Positions 1 through 8,034 of a DNA stretch of 58,848 nt are shown one piece after another. The position numbers and the translations under genes are program-made. The first letter of the stretch is position 1, and each line of letters starts with the position of its first letter. Location of the stretch: contig JAUJOF010000009.1 in assembly GCA_030447785.1 (NCBI GenBank), positions 75,255 to 134,102 of the forward strand, read 5' to 3'. The notes beneath the pieces were generated by a model. The model was not told the DNA's origin. It made no database searches and saw nothing but the letters and a program-made list of their open reading frames with translations. Source of the DNA: Solirubrobacteraceae bacterium. Lineage in GTDB: Bacteria; Actinomycetota; Thermoleophilia; Solirubrobacterales; Solirubrobacteraceae.

Positions 1-432
1 GGCGGCCCGGTGGCCCTGCGCGGATCCTCCATGGGCGGGTGGATGGCGCTGGCCGGCGCCCAGACCGCCCGGGCCGACGCCGTCATCGCCATCTGCCCGG
101 CCTCCTCGGAGGGCCTGCGCCGCGGCCTGCGCCAGGGGAGCTTCGCCTTCGCCTGCGAGCGCGGCGCGCTCGACGCTCTGCTGGGCGAGCACGACCTCCA
201 CGACGCGGCGGCCGCGCTGGGCCAGCGGCTGATGCTCCTGCACGCCGAGGGCGACGAGCAGGTGGCGGTCGCGGTCTCCGACAGCCTGCACGCCGCCGCG
301 CGGGGCAGCCGCTACGTGCGGGTGCCCGGCGGCCACCACCGCTCCGTCCAGCACGACGGCGAGCTGCAGGCGGCCAGCGTGCGCTGGCTGCGCCAGCTGT
401 GGGGTGCCCCGGACCCCCTCAGCCCACGGTGA
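1..432 (+). CDS. alpha/beta hydrolase, C-terminal part (5' end outside window)
   Basis: The reading frame is already open at base 1 (GGPVALRGSSMGGW...) and stops at 430-432, so the N-terminus is missing. GSSMGG fits the GxSxG nucleophile elbow of alpha/beta hydrolases. Further on, HAEGDEQVAV looks like the strand and loop carrying the catalytic Asp or Glu, and PGGHHRSVQHD would carry the catalytic His. The substrate cannot be told. The 3' end overlaps the convergent VTC-domain gene by 14 bp. Family assignment is moderately sure; the exact function is unknown. Confidence 0.7.
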   Translation, partial: GGPVALRGSSMGGWMALAGAQTARADAVIAICPASSEGLRRGLRQGSFAFACERGALDALLGEHDLHDAAAALGQRLMLLHAEGDEQVAVAVSDSLHAAARGSRYVRVPGGHHRSVQHDGELQAASVRWLRQLWGAPDPLSPR

Positions 433-1195
433 ACAGCCGCCCGGCCTCACCGCCCAGCGGTGGGTCGGCATCTTCGGCCTCGGCATAGAGCATGCCCACG
501 CCCAAGCGGTACTTGCTCAGCGAGATGGCCTCCACGCCGGCGCGCGCCAGCGCGCGATCAGCGGGGCTGTCACCGTCGGGACTCTTGGTCTCCAGCAGGC
601 GGTGCCCTTCGGCGAGCGCCGCCGTGTCGCCGTCGGGGCGGCCCAGGCGCACCCGGGCGTCGCAGGTGAGGCGGGCGGACGTGTCGCGGGCCGCCAGCGT
701 CATCCGCTCGAAGCTCGTGGTCAGCGCGGGGCGCAGCTCCCCGGGCCCCGGACGGTCTGCGCGGTGGCGCAGCTCCTCGTCGAGGAAGGTCTGCGCGGCG
801 TCGGTCAGCTCGTCGCGCCGGGCGGGATCGTGGTCGTGGCGCTGCTTGGCCGTTCCGCCGCCGGCCAGCTTGACCTTGACCTCGAAGTGGCACAGGTCCG
901 TGTCGAGGTAGTGACGGGTGCGCGCCTTGAAGCGCGGCTTCTGGCCCTCGATGTGCTCGCGGTAGCACAGCAGGTCGGAGGTGTCGAAGTAGACGCTGTG
1001 GTAGCCCGCGCTTCGCCGCCCCTCGATGTCCAGCACCTCGTGGTCCTCACGCAGCGCGGCCAGCAGCTCCTCGAAGATCGCCTCCTCCACGAGGTACGTG
1101 CGATCGATGCGCTTCTGGAGCGCGGCGCGCTCGTCGAGGTCGTCGAGGGAGACCGGCGCGAAGCCGGCCAGCTTGTCGTCGATCTGCTCGGTCAT
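419..1195 (-). CDS. VTC/CYTH-type polyphosphate polymerase domain protein
   Basis: 258 aa from ATG at 1195 (MTEQIDDKLAGF). The order of motifs matches the VTC domain, a tunnel fold that binds triphosphate: basic KRIDRTYLV near residue 28, YHSVYFDTSDLLCYREH near 65, PRFKARTRHYLD, then HFEVKVK, and late LLETKS and SKYRLGV. The alternating acidic and basic residues expected for phosphate and metal binding are visible. Bacterial relatives are annotated as polyphosphate polymerase domain proteins; most lack a proven activity. The frame stays open upstream to 1927, but that part runs antisense through the permease and is a shadow. It is divergent from the metal ABC transporter. Confidence 0.7.
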   Translation of the reverse strand: MTEQIDDKLAGFAPVSLDDLDERAALQKRIDRTYLVEEAIFEELLAALREDHEVLDIEGRRSAGYHSVYFDTSDLLCYREHIEGQKPRFKARTRHYLDTDLCHFEVKVKLAGGGTAKQRHDHDPARRDELTDAAQTFLDEELRHRADRPGPGELRPALTTSFERMTLAARDTSARLTCDARVRLGRPDGDTAALAEGHRLLETKSPDGDSPADRALARAGVEAISLSKYRLGVGMLYAEAEDADPPLGGEAGRLFTVG

Positions 1196-1246
1196 GCTCA
1201 GCTGTTCGTACCCGCCGGGGGGTGGCGTATCGTGCCGGGCTGGGAA

Positions 1247-1269
1247 TGAGAACCGTTCGCGAGTAGCCT
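1247..1269 (+). promoter_or_regulatory. Fur/Zur-like box plus -10 of the metal ABC operon
   Basis: TGAGAACCGTTCGCG (1247-1261) matches the Fur/Zur-family pattern TGAGAAtCaTTCtCa at 11 of 15 positions by eye, with core GAA-N3-TTC. It sits directly upstream of TAGCCT (1264-1269), a -10 hexamer that ends 7 nt before the GTG start at 1277. A metalloregulator bound here would block the promoter. Regulation by Zur, Fur or Mur is an inference from position and from the operon's metal transporter. Confidence 0.4.
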
Positions 1270-1276
1270 CCGCGTC

Positions 1277-2110
1277 GTGGCGTGGCTGCTCGAGCCCTTC
1301 TCGGTGAGCTTCATGCAGCGCGCGCTGGTGGCCGTCGTGGCGCTCGCGGTGATCGGCGGCGTGCTGGGCGCGTGGATCGTGCTGCGCCGCCTGGCCTTCT
1401 TCTCTCACGCGGTGGGCACCGCGACCTTTCCGGGGCTCGTGCTGGCCGGGCCGGTGGGGCTGGCGCCGCCGCTGGCGGCGCTGGCCTCGGGAGCGGGCTT
1501 CGCGGCGCTGGCCGCGCGGCTGGCCCGCCGCGGCGGCGGACTGGGCCCCGACGCGGTGGTGGGCCTCCTGCTCGTCGGCTCGCTCGCACTGGGGGCCGTG
1601 CTGGCCAGCGACGTCTTCGCCTCGGGCACCGGCGTCGATCGGCTCCTGTTCGGCACGCTGCTGGGTCTCACGGAGACCGACCTGGCCGTGGCCGGCGGCG
1701 TGGCGGCGCTGGCCTGCGCGGCGACCCTGCTGCTGGGGCGCACGTGGCTGGCCACCGGATTCGACCCCGGGACGGCGCGGGCGCTCGGCGTGCCGGGCGT
1801 CCGCGGCGACCGCGCGCTGCTGGTGGGGGTCGCCGCGGCGGTGGTCGCGGTGCTCCCGGCGGTGGGCGCGCTGCTGGTGGCCACCCTTCTGGCCGTGCCC
1901 GCGGCCACCGCGCGCCTGCTGACGCACTCGCTGCGCGGCCTGGTCGCCGGCGCGGTCGCCGTCGCCCTGCTGGACGGGGTCGCCGGCCTCTGGCTGGCCT
2001 ACCGGCTCGATCTCCCACCCGGCCCCGTCATCGCCGTGGTCGGCGGCCTCGTCTTCACGCTCGCCGCCGCCAGCGCGGCGCTGGGCCGGCGCGGGAAGGT
2101 GGCGGCGTGA
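1277..2110 (+). CDS. metal ABC transporter permease (ABC-3 / ZnuB family)
   Basis: 277 aa from GTG 1277. It is almost entirely hydrophobic with about eight predicted membrane helices. The family motif FFSHAVGTATFPGLVLAG follows the first helix, as in ZnuB and MntB permeases of zinc and manganese importers. The C-terminal part has the usual LLVATLLAVPAATARLL helix. It is the first gene of a permease-ATPase-permease operon. No substrate-binding lipoprotein gene accompanies it in the window, so the substrate (Zn or Mn) is inferred from family and from the His-rich ATPase tail. The start is set by TAGCCT 7 nt upstream, suggesting a leaderless message. Confidence 0.85.
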   Translation: MAWLLEPFSVSFMQRALVAVVALAVIGGVLGAWIVLRRLAFFSHAVGTATFPGLVLAGPVGLAPPLAALASGAGFAALAARLARRGGGLGPDAVVGLLLVGSLALGAVLASDVFASGTGVDRLLFGTLLGLTETDLAVAGGVAALACAATLLLGRTWLATGFDPGTARALGVPGVRGDRALLVGVAAAVVAVLPAVGALLVATLLAVPAATARLLTHSLRGLVAGAVAVALLDGVAGLWLAYRLDLPPGPVIAVVGGLVFTLAAASAALGRRGKVAA

Positions 2111-2156
2111 GGACGGTGCACGCGCTCAGCCCGACCTCGGCGGGGCCGGCGGCATC

Positions 2157-2918
2157 GTGAGCGGCGCGATCCACCTCGAGGCGCGCGGACTGACCACGGG
2201 GTACATGCCCGGGGCGCCCGCCCTCTCCGGCGTCGACTTCGCCCTGGGCGCGGGGCGCGCCGTCGCCGTGCTGGGTCCCAACGGCGGAGGCAAGACCACG
2301 CTGTTCCGCGCGCTGCTGGGCGAGTTGGAGCCGATGGACGGCTCGTGCACGGTGAAGGGCGGCACCGCCTACGTGCCCCAGACCGAGCGCGCGCGACTGG
2401 ACTTCCCGGTCAGCGCCTTCGACGTCGCGCTGATGGGCGCCTACGCACGCACCCCGTGGTGGCGACGCGTGGCCGGCGCCGACCGCGCCGCCGCGCGCGA
2501 GGCGCTCGCGCGCGTGGGCCTGGCCGAGCGCACGAGGGAGCGCTTCGGCGCGCTCTCGGGCGGCCAGCGCCAGCGCGTGCTGATCGCCCGCGCGCTGGTG
2601 CAGGACGCCGGCGTGCTGCTGCTCGACGAGCCCTTCGCGGGCGTGGACGCCACCAGCCAGGCGCGGATCCTCGCGGTGCTGGACGAGCTGCGTGCCGAGG
2701 GCCGTGTGCTGGCGGTCTCCACCCACGACGTCGAGCAGGCCCGCCGCTGGGACCGGGTGCTGTGCCTCAACGCCCGGCAGGTCGCCTTCGGCCCTCCGGC
2801 CGAGACGCTGACCACCGAGGTGCTGCAGGAGACCTACGGCGCCGAGCTGGTGGTGCTCGACGGCCGGGCGCGCGGGGTGGCCGTCCACCACCACGACCAC
2901 GGCCATCACCAGGCATGA
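2157..2918 (+). CDS. metal ABC transporter ATP-binding protein (ZnuC-like)
   Basis: 253 aa from GTG 2157. It energises the two flanking permeases at the inner face of the membrane. Walker A GPNGGGKTT lies near residue 40, signature LSGGQRQR near 135, Walker B VLLLDEPFAGVD follows, and the switch His is in VSTHDVEQ. The C-terminus is His-rich (VHHHDHGHH), common in zinc and manganese transport ATPases. The stop overlaps the next gene's start as ATGA, so the two are translationally coupled. Confidence 0.9.
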   Translation: MSGAIHLEARGLTTGYMPGAPALSGVDFALGAGRAVAVLGPNGGGKTTLFRALLGELEPMDGSCTVKGGTAYVPQTERARLDFPVSAFDVALMGAYARTPWWRRVAGADRAAAREALARVGLAERTRERFGALSGGQRQRVLIARALVQDAGVLLLDEPFAGVDATSQARILAVLDELRAEGRVLAVSTHDVEQARRWDRVLCLNARQVAFGPPAETLTTEVLQETYGAELVVLDGRARGVAVHHHDHGHHQA

Positions 2919-3757
2919 AGGCGCTGGCAGACACCGCGCTGCTGCAGCGCGCGCTGGTGGAGCTGGTGCTCGTGGGCGCCGCCTGCGGGGCACTGGGGGT
3001 GTGGGTCGTGCACCTGCGCCACGCCTACGCCGCCGAGTCGCTGGCCCACGCCATGCTGCCCGGCCTGGCCCTCGCCGCGCTGGCCGGCGTGCCGCTGCTG
3101 CTGGGCGCGGGCGGCGGGGTGCTGGGGGCCGCAGCGCTGGTGTTCCTGGCCGCGCGCGACCGGCGCATCGACTCGCAGGCGGGCGTGGCCGTGGCGGTCA
3201 CCGCGCTGCTGGGCCTGGGAGCACTGCTCGCCCTGGTGCCGGGCGCGCCCGCGCGCCTGGAGGACCTGCTCTTCGGCGACCCCCTGGGGATCGCCCCCGC
3301 AGACCTGGCCGTCGCCGGCGGGCTCGTGGCCGGAGTGCTGCTCGCGCTGGCCGTCACCCACCGCCGCCTCGCCCTGGCCGCCTTCGACGCTGCGGCCGCC
3401 CGCTCGCTGGGCGCCTCGCCCGCGCACGCCGAGCTGGTCTTGCTCGCGCTGCTGGCCGTGGCGATCGTCGCCGCCGTGCAGGGCGTGGGCAACCTGCTCG
3501 TCGTCGCGCTGCTGCTCGCGCCCGCGGCCGCGGCGCTGCACCTCGCACGGTCGCTGCCCGCACAGCTCGCGCTGGGCGCCGCCCTGGGCGCCGGCTCAGG
3601 CGCGGGCGGTCTGGTGCTCTCGCTGACCCTGGAGGTCGCTGCGGGCGCCTCGGTCGCGCTCGTCGCCGTGGCAATCTTCGCGCTGGCCGGTGCCCTGGCC
3701 CCACGCCGTCGCGCTGCCGCGCGCGGTAGCGTGGTCGAGGCCCTGGGCGGGGCCTGA
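2915..3757 (+). CDS. metal ABC transporter permease (ABC-3 family), second
   Basis: 280 aa from ATG 2915, in a 4-bp ATGA overlap with the ATPase gene. It is hydrophobic with seven or eight helices. HAYAAESLAHAMLPGLALAA is the ABC-3 family motif, and LLVVALLLAPAAAALHLA is the conserved late helix. It is a diverged paralogue of the first permease, so the channel is probably a heterodimer, as in Mn/Zn importers with two permease genes. The open frame upstream of 2915 runs inside the ATPase gene and is not coding. Confidence 0.88.
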   Translation: MKALADTALLQRALVELVLVGAACGALGVWVVHLRHAYAAESLAHAMLPGLALAALAGVPLLLGAGGGVLGAAALVFLAARDRRIDSQAGVAVAVTALLGLGALLALVPGAPARLEDLLFGDPLGIAPADLAVAGGLVAGVLLALAVTHRRLALAAFDAAAARSLGASPAHAELVLLALLAVAIVAAVQGVGNLLVVALLLAPAAAALHLARSLPAQLALGAALGAGSGAGGLVLSLTLEVAAGASVALVAVAIFALAGALAPRRRAAARGSVVEALGGA

Positions 3758-3776
3758 GCCCGTGGCTTCCTAGCGG

Positions 3777-4958
3777 CTAGAGGTAGCCCATGGGGTCGCG
3801 CGGCGTGCCGTTGATGCGCACCTCGAAGTGCAGGTGGGCCCCGGTGGAGTTCCCGGTGTTGCCCACACGACCGATGACCTGGCCCTTGCGCACGTTGGCG
3901 CCGACCGAGGTGGCGAAGCTCGACTGGTGGGCGTAGCAGGTGGACAGCGAGCCGCCGTGCGCAACGCACGTGTAGTTGCCATAGCCGCCGGTGGGCGCCA
4001 TGAGCACGACCTTGCCCGAGTCGGCCGCCCGGATGGCGGTGCCGGTGGGCGCGGCGATGTCGATGCCCGCGTGCAGGCGACCCCAGCGCTGGCCGAAGGG
4101 TGAGGTGAAGGCGCCGTTGGTCGGCCAGATGAAGTCGCCCGAACCCTGGCGGATCGGCCCGCCGCCCGCGGTCTGCATCAGCCTGCGCTCGATCTTCTCC
4201 TGCTCGGCCTCCATGGCCTCCAGGTCCTCCTCGAGCTCGACCCGCTCGCCGCGCACCTCCTCGAGCGCGTTCTCCTTGCCCTGCCGGGTGCGCTGCGCGC
4301 CCACGCGCGTGCCGATCAGCTCGCCCTTGGTGTCGGCCACCTGGTCGCGACGGACGCGTACCTCGGTCACCAGCTCCTGCTGGCGCTCCTCGAGCTTGTC
4401 AAGGCGCGCCTCGGTGCGCTTGGCGTCCTCGCGGGCCCGACGGACCACCTCGATGACCTCGCGGTCGGCCTCGGAGATGCGTTGCAAGAACTCCCCGCGC
4501 TCGATCAGCTCGGCGAAGCCGTCGGCGTTGAGGACGACGGTGAGCAGGTCCTGATCGCCGGCCTTGTAGAGCTCGACCAGGCGGGTGGCCAGCGCCTGGC
4601 GCGCCTCGACGAGGCGGTTGCGCAACCGGGCCAGCCGCGCGCGCTCGCGGCGCAGCTCGTCCTGGATCTCGGCCAGCTCGGACTCCTTCCCGGCCAGGTC
4701 GGCCTCGAGGACCTGCTGACGGCCGCGCAGCTCGCCGATGCGGTCCTCCAGGCGGTCGATGCGTTCGGAATAGCTGCGCACGTCGCCGCGCAGCGCGCGC
4801 TCGGTACCCAGCCGCCGCTCGACGCGCTCGCGGGCGGAGTCGATGCGCCGCTCCAGCTGCGCCGCCCGCTCGGCGTCCTGGGCCGGAGAGGCCAGGGGCA
4901 GCGCCGCCCACAGGGCGAGCGGCGCGAGCAGGCTGAGCAGGGCGATGCGCAGGCGCAT
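3777..4958 (-). CDS. secreted M23 (LytM) peptidase with long coiled coil, EnvC-like
   Basis: 393 aa from ATG 4958. The N-terminus MRLRIALLSLLAPLALWAA is a signal peptide ending near SPAQDA. Residues about 30-270 are charged coiled coil (for example ELRRERARLARLRNRLVEAR), as in EnvC/NlpD-type activators of cell-wall hydrolysis. The last 120 residues are an M23 domain with the zinc ligands intact: HAGIDIAAPTG (H, D) and HLHFEV (H). An active peptidoglycan endopeptidase is therefore likely, acting outside the membrane, perhaps at division. No clear ribosome site precedes the ATG; GTG at 4988 is a possible alternative start. Confidence 0.85.
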   Translation of the reverse strand: MRLRIALLSLLAPLALWAALPLASPAQDAERAAQLERRIDSARERVERRLGTERALRGDVRSYSERIDRLEDRIGELRGRQQVLEADLAGKESELAEIQDELRRERARLARLRNRLVEARQALATRLVELYKAGDQDLLTVVLNADGFAELIERGEFLQRISEADREVIEVVRRAREDAKRTEARLDKLEERQQELVTEVRVRRDQVADTKGELIGTRVGAQRTRQGKENALEEVRGERVELEEDLEAMEAEQEKIERRLMQTAGGGPIRQGSGDFIWPTNGAFTSPFGQRWGRLHAGIDIAAPTGTAIRAADSGKVVLMAPTGGYGNYTCVAHGGSLSTCYAHQSSFATSVGANVRKGQVIGRVGNTGNSTGAHLHFEVRINGTPRDPMGYL

Positions 4959-5060
4959 GGCAGCGGGCAACGGTATGCCAGCCCGCACGCCCCGCCCGCA
5001 AGGGCCGTTGCAAGGAGGAGGAGACGCGTCTCGTCGCCGCGACGGCGTCCCGACCGGCGC

Positions 5061-5103
5061 GAGTGTCGGCTCGATCGGCCCTGCACCGACGAAGTCGACA
5101 CTC
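5061..5103 (-). promoter_or_regulatory. inverted repeat upstream of the M23 peptidase gene
   Basis: GAGTGTCG (5061-5068) pairs with CGACACTC (5096-5103) across 27 bases. It lies about 100 bp upstream of the peptidase start. The right half contains CCGACGAAGTCG (5086-5097), a 12-mer that recurs in the promoter of the DUF2294 gene at 15.4 kb. It could be a leader hairpin or an operator. The nearby strings GAGACGCGTCTC (5021-5032) and CGTCGCCGCGACG are also self-complementary. No riboswitch consensus was recognised. Confidence 0.3.
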
Positions 5104-5121
5104 CGTGGCTCTGAGCGATGG

Positions 5122-5502
5122 TCAGGCGTCGGGCGCCGGGCGGTAGGTCCCGAAGCACCACGTGTTGCCCTCGGGATCGCGCACCGCGAACTCGCGCGAT
5201 CCGTAGGGCTGGTCGACCGGGCCGTAGACCACCTCGGCCCCCTCGGCGGTGGCACGGGCGTGGAGCGCGTCGGGATCGTCGATGGCGATGTACACCGAGC
5301 CCGTGCCGGGCGCCGGCGTGCCGGGCCCGCCACCACCGAGCATGATCAGCGACCCGTCGAGGGCCAGCTCGGCGTGGGCGATCGTCCCCTCCTGCTCACC
5401 GGGGACGACCATGTGGCGGGTGAAGCCAAAGGCACGCTCGAGCCAGTCGATGGCGGAGGGCGCATCGGCGTAGTGGAAGGTGGGATAGAGGCTCTGGGTC
5501 AT
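5122..5502 (-). CDS. VOC (glyoxalase/bleomycin-resistance-like) family protein
   Basis: 126 aa from ATG 5502. It starts MTQSLYPTFHYADAPSAIDW and has the paired beta-alpha-beta-beta-beta modules of the VOC fold. It ends with VRDPEGNTWCFGTYRP, a typical C-terminal metal-edge segment (DPEGN.W). Members bind metal or sequester small molecules; the substrate is unknown. TACCGT (5510-5515, minus strand) ends 7 nt before the ATG, so the message is probably leaderless. Confidence 0.8.
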   Translation of the reverse strand: MTQSLYPTFHYADAPSAIDWLERAFGFTRHMVVPGEQEGTIAHAELALDGSLIMLGGGGPGTPAPGTGSVYIAIDDPDALHARATAEGAEVVYGPVDQPYGSREFAVRDPEGNTWCFGTYRPAPDA

Positions 5503-5509
5503 GGGCGCC

Positions 5510-5515
5510 ACGGTA
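5510..5515 (-). promoter_or_regulatory. -10 hexamer of the VOC gene (leaderless type)
   Basis: TACCGT on the minus strand, with 7 nt between it and the ATG at 5502. It follows the TAnnnT pattern seen before about twenty genes in this window. Confidence 0.45.
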
Positions 5516-5589
5516 CGCCGCGGACGAAGCGCCCGTCTTGGACGAACGTGAACGGGCCTGGCCCGCGACGATTGCTGCGCACGAGCAGG

Positions 5590-5635
5590 GGTGGGCCGCC
5601 TTTCCCCTTGCCAGGGGGTGGAAACCCAGCCCACC
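5590..5635. other. long intergenic hairpin
   Basis: GGTGGGC (5590-5596) pairs with GCCCACC (5629-5635). Inside it, TTTCC (5601-5605) pairs with GGAAA (5620-5624). It lies between two minus-strand VOC genes in a 220-bp stretch without a gene. There is no U-run, so if it is a terminator for the upstream broken VOC gene it is not of the classic kind. Confidence 0.3.
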
Positions 5636-5721
5636 TCGGCGAGGTGAGTCTCCCTCCTTCCCTCGCGCGCCGCAACTCCCCCATCGCCAGCCAGAGCACG
5701 GCACGGCGACCGGGCCGCCTC

Positions 5722-6068
5722 TCAGAACGCATAGAGCTCGACGCGGTAGCCGTCGGGATCGGTCACCTGCACGCGCACCATCCCGTCGTCCTGCCACTCC
5801 GTCTCCACCACGTCCGCTGCGCGCAGGCGCGCTCGCGCGGCGCGCACGTCGCTCGCAGCGGGGAGCCGGAAGCCGAAGTGGTTCGTGCGCGGGAGCCCGG
5901 CGGCCGCCGGCTCGCCCTCGGAGAGTGTCAGCAGCGAGCCGGCGTCGTCGCTGAGGAGAGCAGGTGCTCGTCCTCGTGGATCCTGCTCGTGAGCCCGAAA
6001 TGCTCGGCGTAGAAGGCGGCGGAGCGCTCGCGGTCGGCGACGGTCAGCGCGACGTGGTTCAGGCCCAT
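5722..6068 (-). pseudogene. VOC family protein, broken by one frameshift
   Basis: Translating from ATG 6068 gives MGLNHVALTVADRERSAAFY..., a clear VOC N-terminus. The C-terminal half (SDDAGSLLTLSEGEP..., ending VTDPDGYRVELYAF) is in another frame and stops at 5722. The span of 347 bp is one base short of a whole number of codons, and the shift lies near 5955-5965. Joined, the protein would be about 115 aa and complete. Either one base is missing from the sequence or this is a recent pseudogene. The ATG lies 9 bp after the stop of the AraC remnant. Confidence 0.7.
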
Positions 6069-6077
6069 CCCGGCCAC

Positions 6078-6466
6078 CTACCCGTCGTCGAGCTCATCGA
6101 TCAGCCCCCGGGACGCTCGCCGACCCCATGCCGGGTGCGCGCCCGGCGGCGAGAGGTCGACCTGCCCGCCGTGCCGGGCGCCGGCGAACTCGGTCAGCGC
6201 GGTGCGCTCGTGCAGCCCGGCCACGAACGAGCGGTGCTCGCCCACGCCCGCGCCGTCGAGCACCCGGATGGTCGGGCCGAAGGAGAAGATGAGGGCCACC
6301 GCGGCCGAGGGCGGCTCGCGGCGCGAGAAGGGCCGCACCGCCCACCCGCGGTAGCCGGCGTAGCGTGCACGCGCCCGCGCAGCGCCGGATGAGCAGCGCG
6401 CGAGACCTGCTCGCACGGGCCCTCGTCCGCCCGGTGGCGCACCACCGCGGTCGCCATGCGCGCCAC
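6078..6466 (-). pseudogene. AraC-family regulator remnant (N-terminal domain only)
   Basis: The frame gives RYAGYRGWAVRPFSRREPP, then IFSFGPTIRVLDGAG, RSFVAGLHERTALTEF and QVDLSPPGAHPAWG. This is the order of conserved segments in the N-terminal domain of AraC regulators that begin with a 'GY+e' motif. It stops at 6078 after DELDDG with no helix-turn-helix region. The first residues (AAHPALRGRVHA) are in a different frame, so a frameshift lies near 6375. With its DNA-binding half missing it cannot act as a normal regulator. The start is unclear. Confidence 0.5.
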
Positions 6467-6491
6467 CTCAGAGACGCCGCGCTCCCCCGAC

Positions 6492-6497
6492 TAGACT
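6492..6497 (+). promoter_or_regulatory. -10 hexamer of htpX
   Basis: TAGACT, with 6 nt to the ATG at 6504. This places the transcription start at or next to the start codon. Confidence 0.5.
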
Positions 6498-6503
6498 CAG
6501 TGC

Positions 6504-7415
6504 ATGGCCACCGCACCCACCACCACCCGTTTCGGACGTGACCGCGGGCTCCAGGCCCGCATGGTCGTCACCATCTTCCTGCTCGGCGCCGTCTACGCCG
6601 TCCTGATCGGCGCGCTGTTCGCCTCCGGGGCCAGCGGCGTGGTGATCCTCGTGGTGGCTGGTGGCCTGCTCGCGCTGCAGTTCTTCACGTCGGACAAGCT
6701 CGCCCTGCGCGCCATGGGCGTGCAGACCGTCTCCCCCCAGGAGGCCCCGGAGCTGCACGCCATGATCGAGCGCCTGTGCGTCCAGGCCGACCTGCCCAAG
6801 CCAACCATCGGCGTGGTCCAGACCGCGATGCCCAACGCCTTCGCCATGGGCCGCTCGCAGAACAAGGCCACCGTGGTGGCCACCACCGGCATCATGGAGC
6901 TGCTCTCCCCCGCCGAGCTCGAGGGCGTCATGGCCCACGAGCTCACCCACGTCCAGAACCGCGACGTGATGGTCATGACCATCGCGTCCTTCTTCGCCTC
7001 GATCGCGGCGATGATCCTGCAGTTCGGCTTCTTCTTCGGCGGCGGCGGAGACGACGACGACAACCCGAGCATCTTCTTCCTCATCATCGTGTCGCTGTTC
7101 GTCTACGTCGTGTCCTTCTTCCTCATGCAGGCCCTGTCGCGCTACCGCGAGTTCGCCGCCGACCGCGGGGCAGCGGTCATGACCGGGCGCCCCAGCGCGC
7201 TGAGCTCGGCGCTCATGAAGATCAGCGGAACGATGGAGCGCATCCCCCAGTCCGACCTGCGCGCCAACGCCGAGATGAACGCCTTCTACATCTTCCCCGC
7301 GGGCGCGAAGAAGTCGCTGCTGAGCATCTTCGCCACCCACCCGCCGATGGAGAAGCGCATCGCCGCGCTGTCCCAGCTCGAGACCCAGCTGCAGGCCGGG
7401 CCGCGCACCGCCTGA
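6504..7415 (+). CDS. htpX: HtpX-type M48 membrane metalloprotease
   Basis: 303 aa from ATG 6504. Two membrane helices lie near residues 20-62. The zinc site HELTH is at residues 145-149, and the third ligand Glu lies in SRYREFAADRGA. Two more helices (ASFFASIAAMILQFGFFF and FFLIIVSLFVYVVSFFLM) flank an acidic loop. The C-terminus IFATHPPMEKRIAAL is typical. HtpX degrades damaged membrane proteins under envelope stress. The pspAB gene follows 5 bp downstream; this pairing is common in actinobacteria, whereas pspA itself lies 20 kb away here. Confidence 0.92.
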   Translation: MATAPTTTRFGRDRGLQARMVVTIFLLGAVYAVLIGALFASGASGVVILVVAGGLLALQFFTSDKLALRAMGVQTVSPQEAPELHAMIERLCVQADLPKPTIGVVQTAMPNAFAMGRSQNKATVVATTGIMELLSPAELEGVMAHELTHVQNRDVMVMTIASFFASIAAMILQFGFFFGGGGDDDDNPSIFFLIIVSLFVYVVSFFLMQALSRYREFAADRGAAVMTGRPSALSSALMKISGTMERIPQSDLRANAEMNAFYIFPAGAKKSLLSIFATHPPMEKRIAALSQLETQLQAGPRTA

Positions 7416-7420
7416 TCACG

Positions 7421-7993
7421 ATGGGCTTCCTCGACTCGCTGCTGGGGCGCAGCAAGGTCAAGGGCCCCGCGCCCGACCGGCTCTTCGCCCTGTCCACCGC
7501 GCACGTCGCCCTGGAGGTCGGCCACGGCATCCGCACCCGCGGCACGGCGGCGATCGTCTTCCAGCCGCTGGGCACCGCCGACTTCGACGCGATCGCCCGC
7601 GAGGTCGAGGAGCTCGTGCGCGGCACCGGCGAGGAGACGGGCACGACGCTGTCCAAGGAGGAGGACTCCTACGGCTACCGCTGGATGGTGCTGCACGACG
7701 ACGATGTCGAAGACCTCGTCGTCGGCGTCAACGCGGTCAGCGACGCGCTGGCCGTGGGCGGCTACGCCGACCGGGTGCTGTGCGCGGTCTTCGGCTTCCG
7801 CGACGGCCGCGGGCAGGACCTCAACCTCATCTACAACTACAAGCGCGGCGCCTGGTATCCGTTCGTGCCCGCCGGCGGCGACCAGCAGCGCTCCACCGAG
7901 CGCGAACTGCAGCTCAAGGCCATCCTCGAGCCCGAGCTGCCCGTCGAGCCCCAGCTCGAGCGCTGGTTCCCCCTCTGGGGCATCCCGATCTGA
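7421..7993 (+). CDS. pspAB: PspA-associated protein PspAB
   Basis: 190 aa from ATG 7421, starting MGFLDSLLGRSKVKGPAPDR and ending PQLERWFPLWGIPI, both typical of the actinobacterial PspAB family. It is soluble with no membrane segment. LNLIYNYKRGAWYPFVPAGG is the conserved centre. The molecular role is unknown. Family members sit beside htpX or pspA and are thought to work with the membrane-repair protein PspA. It is co-transcribed with htpX. Confidence 0.85.
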   Translation: MGFLDSLLGRSKVKGPAPDRLFALSTAHVALEVGHGIRTRGTAAIVFQPLGTADFDAIAREVEELVRGTGEETGTTLSKEEDSYGYRWMVLHDDDVEDLVVGVNAVSDALAVGGYADRVLCAVFGFRDGRGQDLNLIYNYKRGAWYPFVPAGGDQQRSTERELQLKAILEPELPVEPQLERWFPLWGIPI

Positions 7994-8034
7994 GCGGACG
8001 TTCCTGAGCGTCTCGCCCGGGTAGCACGGCCCTC

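Noticed and set aside
4959..5121. c-di-AMP (ydaO) riboswitch upstream of the M23 peptidase
   Set aside because: Such riboswitches often precede actinobacterial wall hydrolases, but I could not find the conserved strings; only generic inverted repeats are present.
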